Source of the DNA: a bacterium
GTDB lineage: Bacteria > Bdellovibrionota_B > Oligoflexia > Silvanigrellales > Silvanigrellaceae
Assembly (NCBI GenBank): GCA_009918675.1
Contig: RGDM01000037.1
Coordinates: forward strand, 1 to 32,310
Length of the DNA stretch: 32,310 nucleotides
Reading direction: 5' to 3'
In this document: piece by piece, positions 24,068 through 31,489 of the stretch
How the letters are laid out: each line of letters begins with the position of its first letter
Numbering within the stretch: position 1 is the first letter of the stretch
The notes under the pieces: model-generated
What the model saw: the letters and a program-made list of their open reading frames with translations, nothing else
The model's database searches: none
What the model was told of the DNA's origin: nothing
Position numbers and translations under genes: made by a program

Positions 24068-25038
24068 TAAAAGAGGATTCCAAAACCACCCAGCAATGCA
24101 AACGGCGCACTAAAATCGGTGCCGTTATTAGCATCACTGCCGATGATAGAATAATTTTTTAACTGCACATCGAGAAGATATTTGCGCGCCAAAAAGAAGC
24201 GGCTTCCAATTGCAAATGAACCCAATGGACTTGTTTGGCTTTGCGCCTGCGGGCGACCTTCTTTGCCATACTGCACAGGATCAGTGGTTCCGACATCTTT
24301 CATGTTTTTCAATGTGCCATTTGAATCAGTCAACTTATCCTTGAGAGGATAGTAATTTGAAAGCGCAAGACCAAGCCCAGCGTTGAGATAAAAATCGAGA
24401 TAACCGACCTGGGAAAGAAAGAACAACGCTTTGCCGTAAACCGGTGTCCATTGATAGTTCGCTGCCGTCAGCATGGTGATTTCGCGGATTGGCATATAGG
24501 CGGCGTTTTTTTGGTAGGGAACTCGGTTGTCGTAATATTTTGGGTTCTGTTTCAGTTTTTCCGGATCTTTATCTGGGTTGTCGATTTCGGTGGCGGCATC
24601 TTTGGGCGCAGGCTCGCTGGTTGGACAGGGAGCGAGACCTAGGGATGATCCATTTCTGGCTGCAAAATCGGGATCAAGATAAAAGTTCTCGACGCACGTG
24701 CGATCTGCTTTGTCGCTTGATGCGCCCGCATAAAACTCAATATTCAGGGCGTGCCACTCGTCAAAGTGATAGGTCCCACTGCCGCCAAATAAAAAGGTGT
24801 TGATAAATGACTGATTCAAAATGAATCCGCCGCCGGCGTTCAGCTGCACCCGCCCTTTTTTGGGATAAAACTTTCCTTTGACGACTTCGTTACCTTCCAC
24901 TGATTTACGGTAATCAGCTTGAGCGTGAGAGGGAGCAATCAGCCCTGTTAATCCGGCGCTGGCTGCAAGAAGAATCGTAAGGGCCTTGCCCGCTGCAGAA
25001 CTCGCCTTCTTTGGGTTCGCTTGCGGCGGAGGTGTCAT
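24067..25038 (-). CDS. Outer-membrane beta-barrel protein (in frame with the upstream ALDH-like gene)
   Basis: From M at 25038 the sequence has a classic signal peptide (MTPPPQANPKKASSAAGKAL, then TILLAASAGLTGLIAPSHAQA) and then alternating beta strands ending in a terminal phenylalanine, as in outer-membrane proteins. The mid region has a two-cysteine hairpin and a charged, disordered insert (residues ~115-150). Family-level resemblance is to the outer-membrane beta-barrel proteins common in Myxococcota and Bdellovibrionota. No stop separates it from the preceding gene, and there is no ribosome-binding site before this ATG. If the upstream gene is restored by a one-base change, its TGA overlaps this ATG (ATGA), which would explain coupled translation. 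Confidence 0.75.
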   Translation of the reverse strand: MTPPPQANPKKASSAAGKALTILLAASAGLTGLIAPSHAQADYRKSVEGNEVVKGKFYPKKGRVQLNAGGGFILNQSFINTFLFGGSGTYHFDEWHALNIEFYAGASSDKADRTCVENFYLDPDFAARNGSSLGLAPCPTSEPAPKDAATEIDNPDKDPEKLKQNPKYYDNRVPYQKNAAYMPIREITMLTAANYQWTPVYGKALFFLSQVGYLDFYLNAGLGLALSNYYPLKDKLTDSNGTLKNMKDVGTTDPVQYGKEGRPQAQSQTSPLGSFAIGSRFFLARKYLLDVQLKNYSIIGSDANNGTDFSAPFALLGGFGILF

Positions 25039-26487
25039 GTTGAGGGTTTGCGGATAGACAGTGTGGTGTAAAAATCGCAATCCCATCACACAAGAATTAC
25101 CAGCCTTCCCGCGCCCCATGGTTGGCATCAATGGATGAATTTGAATTGTCGGCTGCGAGTTGAGTACCAAGGGTGCAACACAGTGTCTGCGCACGTTCAA
25201 GGTGGTTGCTTCATTTTGCGAAAACACCGAGACGGCACGCGCGCTTGCCAGATCATTGATTGTTTTCACAGCATCATCAATGCTTTCGACCGGAACAATT
25301 GCAACGTCAGGTGCAAAGAACGCGTTTGAGGCATAGACGCTATTCTTTACTTTATCGTTACTCAAAAGATGCACTCCCGGCGAGACAAAGTACCCACCGC
25401 CTGGATTATCAATTGCCTTGCCCCAGCGCAGAGTTTCATTCGATTCGCGGGCTGCAATTCCCTGAAAGCGCAGGAAGCGGTCCCACGATGTTTGGCTGCA
25501 CAGCGGACCCATCACGTGATGCGCAGCATTTGCAAGATCACTTTTTACGCCGATAGGCATTTGCTTTACTGAACGAACAAATTTTTCAACAAAAGCATCA
25601 ACAATTCGGTGATCCACAAAGGCTAGGCTGGTGGACTCGAGGCGTTGTCCAGCATCAACGCACGCACCGAGCAAGACCTTCTCTACGGCATCATCCAGGT
25701 TTGCATCGGCAGCAATAATCGCGGCATTCTTGCCTCCACCGCAGAGAACAAGGCGGACATTTTGATCGGTTGACATGTCGCGACGCAATTGCTCAAGAGA
25801 CTCCTCGCCACCTGTGTAAAATATAGTGTCGAATTGATGCGACAAAACCAACCGACGATAGACTTCAAGATCTCCGTAGACGACCTGGAGAAGACCAGAG
25901 ATTGGGCTTGCCTGGTGAAAACAGCTGGCAATCACAGAGGCCGAGAGTGGGCAGTGAGCAGAAGGGCGAAAACACAAGGCGTTACCAGCTGCAAGCGAAG
26001 TCAGCAGGCCAAAAAGCGCGGTATACACAGGCAGCGCGACGTTTGTGCTGATAAGAATCAAACCAACGGGAGCATACGACCAGTTCCAGCCAAGCTCAGA
26101 CTTTTGTGGAGAAAGTTCATCGGAACAAAAGCGCGGCAAGTGTCGGAAAAGCTCCTCGCATAATTCCCACTCTTGCTCGACAGCCCAACGTGACCGGGCG
26201 AGTTCAAGCATCATCTGACTTTTCATTTCATCTGCGTTTTGCCGAAGATTATTGACTACAGCATTGATGAACTGCATCCGTGACGAGAGAGATTGCGCAG
26301 CAAATTGAACTTGCGCGCGCTTGGCTGATTCAACGATTTCGCTGACCAGATCTTTATTCCAACCTGTCACAGCCAGAACATCACTTGGATTCATGGGATT
26401 GTGGGTGTGAAAAACTCGCTCAGGCTTACCAAGCTGAAGAAATTTGCCATTGATATATGGAGATAAAATATTTGAGGAGGTTCCCAT
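25039..26487 (-). CDS. Aldehyde-dehydrogenase-like protein lacking both catalytic residues
   Basis: Residues 1-483 follow the ALDH superfamily fold, closest in pattern to the AstD/PutA-type enzymes: N149 of the PWN-like site, LTSLAAGNALCFRPSA (KPSE region with Arg for Lys), FYTGGEES, and GKNAAIIAADANLDDAVEKV. The Glu normally in LELGGK is replaced (LVLCGGGKN, C249 at that position) and the catalytic Cys of GQRC is Leu (G280-Q-R-L283). It is therefore probably a pseudoenzyme or greatly altered. GAGGGAA precedes the ATG. The frame continues without a stop into the barrel protein; a one-base deletion at the T5 run (25070-25074, complement) would give a natural end with a TGA at 25037-25035. Confidence 0.8.
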
Positions 26488-26577
26488 GAGCGTTCCCTCG
26501 AATAAAGCACACGCCGACCCTGCACTGTGATGCTAAACGGTTTACTTCTGAAATGAAATTGGTGCGTTCCGTCAAAA

Positions 26578-27729
26578 TCAGGAAATTTTTTCCCAGATCT
26601 TACGATCCAATGAGGAGGCGACGCTCTGTTGTGCTTGGGTTTTTGACACCCATGCAGGAGAAGAAAAGGGGATGGCGCAAGAACTTGCCAAGTTTTCAAG
26701 GAACAGCGTTCGCTCGCTTGCGGAAATTGAAACACCTTTGAGAACAACGTTAAGAATTTTCACGTCCAAGTGGTGATGTGTGATTGTATGGTTCACGCTA
26801 TCCGAACCCAGGGAACAACTTTCCACCAACGGGTGATCTCTGAGAAATCCGAGCACAGCTATATGCTGCTTTGAATCCGCAAGCAGGAAACCTACAGTGC
26901 CCGTCAAGAACCCTTGTCCACGCTCAACAAGCAAAAGGTTTGCAACATGTGCTGCTGAATGCACCGCGTTTGCTTGAGCAAAAGGACCAGAGATATGCAG
27001 CGCAGTTAGATCAACATCAACGAAACTTTTACGGGGTTTATTGCTCGGGCAACCTTTAATAATTGCTCTTTGGTTTGCCAGGCAATGCCGTTGAACTGGG
27101 CAATGCAAACAATCGGGAGATTGTTTCTGGCAGACTGTCGCACCTAACTCCATCATTGCCTGATTGAAATCACCAGGGCGGTTCTGCGCAATGCACGCAT
27201 CAACGGTCTCCTGCACCGCTTTGCGACCTGCGTCGCTCCACAATTCAAGAGAATCACATGCCGAGAGTCGAGCGATCACGCGGATGACATTGCCATCCAC
27301 ACATCCTTTCGGAATATTAAAGCAAATACTGCTGATGACGCTTGCGGTATAGGGCCCTACGCCTGGCACATTCAACCAAGCTTCAAACGAATTTGGAAAT
27401 TGCCCAGCGCATTCAGAGACAATATATCGAGCACCCGCGCGCAAATTGCGCGCACGAGCATAATACCCAAGCCCCGCCCAAAGTTCTCTCAGAAGATCAT
27501 CAGATGCCTCGGCCAACGCTTTCACTGTCGGGAGAGTTTTAACAAATGATTCAAAGCGAGGAACGACGACAGCCATGGTGGTTTGCTGGCTCATCACCTC
27601 ACAAATCCAGGTACGATAAGTGGAAATATCGCGCCGCCAAGGAAAATCGCGTTTGTGGATGTCGTACCAGTTGAGCAACTGATCGACCCATGTGCTCTGT
27701 GTGCGGAGATGGGTGTCATTTAAAAACAT
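26578..27729 (-). CDS. mutY: A/G-specific adenine glycosylase MutY
   Basis: Removes adenine mispaired with 8-oxoguanine in base-excision repair. Key residues are present: catalytic E44 (CEVMSQQT), D145 (KGCVDGNVIRV), the HhH motif VPGVGPYT (121-128) and the [4Fe-4S] ligands C200-X6-C207-X2-C210-X5-C216. The C-terminal ~130 residues correspond to the MutT-like 8-oxoG-recognition domain but are divergent. Length 383. The ATG lies in the T-tract of the histone-gene terminator; the only ribosome-binding-site candidate (GAAGG) falls in that hairpin. The ALDH-like gene follows on the same strand after ~90 bp. Confidence 0.95.
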   Translation of the reverse strand: MFLNDTHLRTQSTWVDQLLNWYDIHKRDFPWRRDISTYRTWICEVMSQQTTMAVVVPRFESFVKTLPTVKALAEASDDLLRELWAGLGYYARARNLRAGARYIVSECAGQFPNSFEAWLNVPGVGPYTASVISSICFNIPKGCVDGNVIRVIARLSACDSLELWSDAGRKAVQETVDACIAQNRPGDFNQAMMELGATVCQKQSPDCLHCPVQRHCLANQRAIIKGCPSNKPRKSFVDVDLTALHISGPFAQANAVHSAAHVANLLLVERGQGFLTGTVGFLLADSKQHIAVLGFLRDHPLVESCSLGSDSVNHTITHHHLDVKILNVVLKGVSISASERTLFLENLASSCAIPFSSPAWVSKTQAQQSVASSLDRKIWEKIS

Positions 27730-27769
27730 AAAGCCCGGCCTTCGTTCAGAATGAACATATGCCGGGCTT
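27722..27769 (-). terminator. Intrinsic terminator of the histone-like gene, overlapping the mutY start
   Basis: On the minus strand AAGCCCGGC (27769-27761) pairs with GCCGGGCTT (27739-27731); an inner GTTCA/TGAAC stem extends it. After the stem comes TATG and five T residues. The ATG in this tail is the mutY start codon. The hairpin also covers the GAAGG ribosome-binding site of mutY. Confidence 0.85.
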
Positions 27770-27795
27770 CGATTCAGAGTGCAAGCAGCTGGTAA

Positions 27796-28230
27796 TTAGA
27801 GTTGGCCAGCTTCGCCCATGCCGCCATGGTCAGCGCCGTGGCCTTTTGCTGCGCCCTTGCGTGGACGACCGCGACGAACCAATTGACGGAGCTTCTCGAG
27901 CTTGCTTGGACGACCGCGCTTCTTAGGAGCTGCAGCCTTCTTAGCGCCGCCAGCCTTCTTGGCGCCGCCAGCCTTCTTAGCTGTTTTGCGAGTTGCTTTC
28001 TTTGCAGTCTTCTTCTTCGCTGGCTTCTTCGCTGCAGCTTTCTTCACGGTCTTCTTGGCTGCAACTTTCTTTGCAACCTTCTTAGCAACTTTCTTCTTCG
28101 CTGGCTTCTTCGCTGCAGCCTTCTTCACAGTCTTCTTAGCTGCAGCTTTCTTTGCAGCAGGTTTCTTAGCAACTTTCTTCGCGCCCTTAGCAGCTGCCTT
28201 CTTGGTAGCTGCCTTCTTCACTTCTGCCAT
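27796..28230 (-). CDS. Histone H1-like protein with AT-hooks
   Basis: A 144-residue highly basic protein made of Lys/Ala/Pro repeats resembling the C-terminal tail of eukaryotic histone H1 and bacterial H1-like proteins. It binds DNA by charge. Two AT-hook motifs follow: KRGRPSK (104-110) and RRGRPRK (119-125). The C-terminus GHGADHGGMGEAGQL is a Gly/His-rich tail. Strong ribosome-binding site AAAGGAG before the ATG, as expected for an abundant protein, and a strong terminator after it suggests it is mostly transcribed alone. Confidence 0.92.
   Translation of the reverse strand: MAEVKKAATKKAAAKGAKKVAKKPAAKKAAAKKTVKKAAAKKPAKKKVAKKVAKKVAAKKTVKKAAAKKPAKKKTAKKATRKTAKKAGGAKKAGGAKKAAAPKKRGRPSKLEKLRQLVRRGRPRKGAAKGHGADHGGMGEAGQL
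28011..28156 (-). repeat. Internal 81-bp-period duplication in the histone-like gene
   Basis: A ~65-bp stretch beginning at 28011 is repeated with few changes at 28092, an offset of 81 bp (27 codons). It encodes AAKKTVKKAAAKKPAKKK twice, at residues 30-47 and 57-74. Shorter 15-bp units (GGAKKA repeats) lie at ~27940-27975. Such repeats can slip, so copy number may vary between strains. Confidence 0.85.
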
Positions 28231-28466
28231 TCGAATCTCCTTTCAAATGAATTCTGGCTTTGCATGAAATTGATCTGTTTGAATTGTAAACCACGAAAAA
28301 AAAAATTGGTAGCATTTGAGCGACTGCATCCGTTATTTTTTTTTGGTACGTGAATTCACAGCATTCATGTCGCGTTGGTATAGGCATCGCGAAATTCAAT
28401 GTCAAGATTGCAACGTGCGATCAGTCTCACGAATATTTGATTCGAGTTTGAGGATGGAAAATCGAA
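28231..28466 (+). other. Divergent intergenic region between histone-like and ATP-grasp genes
   Basis: 236 bp, AT-rich, with an A9-10 run at ~28297-28306 and a T10 run at ~28334-28343. These should contain promoters for both genes. I see no convincing -35/-10 pair; TTTACA on the minus strand, ~45 bp upstream of the histone ATG, is the best -35 candidate. Confidence 0.4.
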
Positions 28467-29546
28467 ATGCAAAAAATGCACAACAAACCATTATCAATTA
28501 AAGACAAGTCGATCGCACTCGTGTTTGACGTCCCGGAGAAATTACCGCGTTCGATCCATCAACCTTTTCCCAGCGACGCAGAGGCGGAATGGGAGACGCG
28601 TGAGACAATTGATCGCATTGCCGCCGGATGGCGCTCTCTTGGTTCGTCAGTGATTGAACTTCCACTAGACAAATTTTTCCTCTCTCGGTGGGGCGAGTTG
28701 CACACATCAATTGATCTTGTTCATTCTCTTGTCGAGGGCTGGGGTAGCGTTGCTCGTGAAGCTTGGATACCTTCGCTCTGCGAACTCAGCGGAGTTCCCT
28801 ATATCGGTAGCGATCCTTTCGCACAGTGCATGGCAATGAGAAAAAGCACCTTCAAGACTCTGTGTCAGCAGCTTGGAATTCCAACCCCGGATTTTCACCT
28901 CGTCTTAGGCGAAAACGAGATCGACGAACTTCCCGACTCCTTCTTAAACAAACCACATTTTATTAAGCCCGATTGTGAAGGTTCGGGGATGGGAATTGAT
29001 GCGGCCACTTCCATTGGCCAGAGTCCCGAGTCAACTCGCATGCTCTGCCGACACCTGCTCGCGCAATTTCCCGATGGCATTCTCGTCGAAAAATTACTTC
29101 CCGGCCAAGAACTCACCTCGGCTTTTATTGGTGGTGCTCCGATGCAGCTCCTCCCCATTGCGCAGATCGAAGTGGCTGATGGAGTCTATGGACTTGCCAA
29201 CAAGAGCAAAGAAGTCATGGAAGAAAAAGTCACATTCCCAAACCTTCCGACCGACGTCGCGAATGTAATAAATAGCGCGATGCTGAAATTGCAGCGTGCC
29301 GTTGGATTGCAAGATTTTGTTCGAATCGATTGGAAGCTCGATGAACATGGCCTGCCCATGTTACTTGAAGCCAATCCGCTGGCTGGCCTCTCCTACTATT
29401 ATAGTGTGCTTCCAAAAATGGCTGCTGAAGCCGGACTGAGCTACGAAGATTTTCTCAACACTCTTGCAACCTCGGCACTTGAGCGCAGCTCACATCGCAA
29501 ATTCTGGTACGGTCGAGCACGTCTCAATAACTCAGGAGCCGGCTAA
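28467..29546 (+). CDS. ATP-grasp ligase related to D-alanine--D-alanine ligase
   Basis: The 359-residue protein has the D-Ala-D-Ala-ligase arrangement: a Rossmann-like N-terminal domain (10-120, with GVPYIGSDPFAQCMAMRKS), a small ATP-binding domain with FIKPDCEGSGMGI (165-177), EKLLPGQELTSAFIGG, and a C-terminal metal/ATP site VRIDWKLD..GLPMLLEANPLAGL. It differs from housekeeping Ddl (no clear DxxR..N-T-PG ending; E-x-N-P-L here) so it may be a carboxylate-amine ligase with a different substrate. The start ATG is weakly supported by a GGA 8 nt upstream. It stands alone between the histone gene and GAPDH. Confidence 0.78.
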   Translation: MQKMHNKPLSIKDKSIALVFDVPEKLPRSIHQPFPSDAEAEWETRETIDRIAAGWRSLGSSVIELPLDKFFLSRWGELHTSIDLVHSLVEGWGSVAREAWIPSLCELSGVPYIGSDPFAQCMAMRKSTFKTLCQQLGIPTPDFHLVLGENEIDELPDSFLNKPHFIKPDCEGSGMGIDAATSIGQSPESTRMLCRHLLAQFPDGILVEKLLPGQELTSAFIGGAPMQLLPIAQIEVADGVYGLANKSKEVMEEKVTFPNLPTDVANVINSAMLKLQRAVGLQDFVRIDWKLDEHGLPMLLEANPLAGLSYYYSVLPKMAAEAGLSYEDFLNTLATSALERSSHRKFWYGRARLNNSGAG

Positions 29547-29602
29547 ACTTTCCAGAGCACACAGAGTCATTGGCGGACGCCCGAGAAAAATGTTGAGCAA
29601 TT

Positions 29603-29636
29603 AAAAAACCGACCTCATCAAGCGATGGGTCGGTTT
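29603..29636 (-). terminator. Intrinsic terminator of gap
   Basis: On the minus strand AAACCGACC pairs with GGTCGGTTT, with an inner CATC/GATG stem, followed by six T residues (A29603-29608 on the plus strand). It lies just past the GAPDH stop. The plus-strand reading, after the ATP-grasp gene, lacks a proper T-tract but might work weakly as well. Confidence 0.85.
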
Positions 29637-29660
29637 CTTGCTTTCAGCGATTGACTCGAC

Positions 29661-30668
29661 TCAGCGTTGTCCTGTTGCAACCAAACGAGTGAGATCAACC
29701 ATACGGTTGCTGAAACCCATTTCATTGTCGTACCAAGACAAGATCTTCACCATGTTGTCGCCAATGACCGTGGTGTATTCAGCGTCTACGATGCTCGAAT
29801 AAGGGCTTCCGTTGAAATCACAGCTCACCAATTGCTCAGTGCTGTAGCCAAGAATTCCCTTGAGACGGCCTTCCGAGGCAGACTTCAGAGCAGCGTTGAT
29901 CTGCTCGGCAGTCGCTGGTTTTTCCAATTCCAAAGTGACGTCCACCAAAGATACATTTGGTGTTGGTACGCGAACTGCAAAGCCGTGCAGCTTGCCTTTT
30001 AACGATGGAATGACCTCGGCAATTGCCTTGGCAGCGCCCGTGCTCGTTGGAATCATGCTGAGCGCAGCCGCGCGCGCACGGCGCAAGTCTGAGTGAGGGA
30101 GATCAAGAATGCGCTGATCGTTTGTGTAGGAGTGGATGGTGGTCATCAGACCTTTGCGGATACCAAAAGACTCGTGAACAGTGAGGGCGACTGGAGCCAG
30201 GCAGTTGGTCGTGCATGAACCATTGCTGACAACGTGATGCTCAGCCAATTTGTATTCCGAGTCGTTCACTCCCACGACAATGGTTTTGTCGACCGACTTG
30301 CCAGGTGCACTGAGAATGACCTTGCGAGCACCTGCCCGGATGTGAGTTGCGCACTCTTCACCCTTGGTGAAGCGACCCGTGCACTCAAGAACAACGTCAA
30401 CTTTGTTTTGACCCCATGGAATTTCTGCAGGATTGCTGATGGCGGTGACTTGGATAGTCTTGCCTGCAACCACCAATGCATTTTCGCGCGCCTCGATTTG
30501 GGCATTCACTGTTCCATGAACAGAGTCATACTTGAGCAAATGAGCTAAAGTGGCTGCATTGGTGAGATCGTTGATAAGAACAATTTCAATGTCTTTATGA
30601 TTCTGCAGTGCACGTGTCACGCAGCGACCGATACGACCAAATCCGTTGATACCGACGCGAATTGTCAT
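29661..30668 (-). CDS. gap: Glyceraldehyde-3-phosphate dehydrogenase, NAD-dependent type
   Basis: Central glycolytic enzyme. 335 residues. NAD-binding GINGFGRIGR at the N-terminus, the ND pair of LINDLTN that specifies NAD over NADP, the catalytic cysteine in SNGSCTTNCLAP and the substrate-binding block HSYTNDQRILDLPHSDLRRARAA. A YDNEMGFSNR replaces the usual YDNEWGYS near the C-terminus. AAAGGA lies ~9 nt upstream of the ATG. It is downstream of the pentapeptide gene in the same direction and has its own terminator. Confidence 0.97.
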   Translation of the reverse strand: MTIRVGINGFGRIGRCVTRALQNHKDIEIVLINDLTNAATLAHLLKYDSVHGTVNAQIEARENALVVAGKTIQVTAISNPAEIPWGQNKVDVVLECTGRFTKGEECATHIRAGARKVILSAPGKSVDKTIVVGVNDSEYKLAEHHVVSNGSCTTNCLAPVALTVHESFGIRKGLMTTIHSYTNDQRILDLPHSDLRRARAAALSMIPTSTGAAKAIAEVIPSLKGKLHGFAVRVPTPNVSLVDVTLELEKPATAEQINAALKSASEGRLKGILGYSTEQLVSCDFNGSPYSSIVDAEYTTVIGDNMVKILSWYDNEMGFSNRMVDLTRLVATGQR

Positions 30669-30719
30669 GGGACTGATTCCTTTCTAAAAACGGGGAAGCA
30701 AAGCTATAACTGATTCCAT

Positions 30720-31489
30720 TCAACGACGCGACGTTCGTGACCTGCGCGAATTCTGACGATGAACGTGCGAAGGTGCCTGACGGCGCGGAGTCTGATCTCC
30801 GACCGGCAAAGGTTCAAGGGCTGCGCGCAACTCTTCCCAAGAGCGAAGTCCCTCGAAGGTCCGCCCTTCCACCTTTAACCCACTTAAAACCTGAGAATCG
30901 GCAGCAACTATTTCACAATTGACAAATCGACACTCAGTGAACGTACAACCTTCAAACTTAAGACCTTGCAAATCCGATTGGTCAAAATCACACTCAGACC
31001 ATTTGCTGCCACTCATCACTAGATTAGCGATTCGACTCGCGTTCAGCACCACGCCTCTTAATTCGGAACGAAGCAAGCGGTTGTGGGTGAAATCCGACTC
31101 CGCCATCGAGACATCGATACACTGACTCCGCGACAGGCGATTGTTCTCAAAACGAGACTCGGCAATCGAGACGTTGGAGAGCCGCGCAAGACCCATTTCA
31201 TTGGCTGAGAAATTGGACCGCGAACAGGTGAGATCTGTGACCTGTGTGATTGTGAAGTGGTTGCGACGAACTTCGGCCATGTCCTCAAAAGATACATCTT
31301 TCCATTGCGAACCTGAAATAATATTGGCCTCGGTTTGGGAGTCGGAGCTCACCGAGACCCCAGCAAACACCGAGAGGCGAGCTTCAAACCCTTTGTGTTC
31401 GACGCCAAATTCAACTCTGCTCCCTAAGGTTTTTGACTTTTTCATCAGAGCGGCAAAGCCAACCCGCTCTCCCAATTGAGCAAGCGCGG
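30720..31489 (-). CDS. Pentapeptide-repeat protein, 5' end missing (host-genome part of a chimeric frame)
   Basis: The last ~255 residues of the frame. After a short lead (LAQLGERVGFAALMKKSKTL) and a ~45-residue beta-rich region comes a run of ~10 pentapeptide-type turns (e.g. SNVSIAESRFENNRLSRSQC, CDFDQSDLQGLKFEGCTF), which form a right-handed quadrilateral helix, and a basic C-terminus (RRQAPSHVHRQNSRRSRTSRR). The true start codon has been lost at the junction with the RpoN segment. Function not known. It lies immediately upstream of gap in the same direction, 50 bp away, and is probably native to this genome. Confidence 0.65.

Noticed and set aside
27802..28353. Long hydrophobic frames opposite the histone-like gene
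   Set aside because: They are antisense translations of Lys/Ala repeats, which give runs of Phe, Leu and Ala; no ribosome-binding sites, and the minus-strand gene has a strong start.
31058..31479. Overlapping frames antisense to the pentapeptide region
   Set aside because: The minus-strand pentapeptide repeat is clear; these are its shadows.
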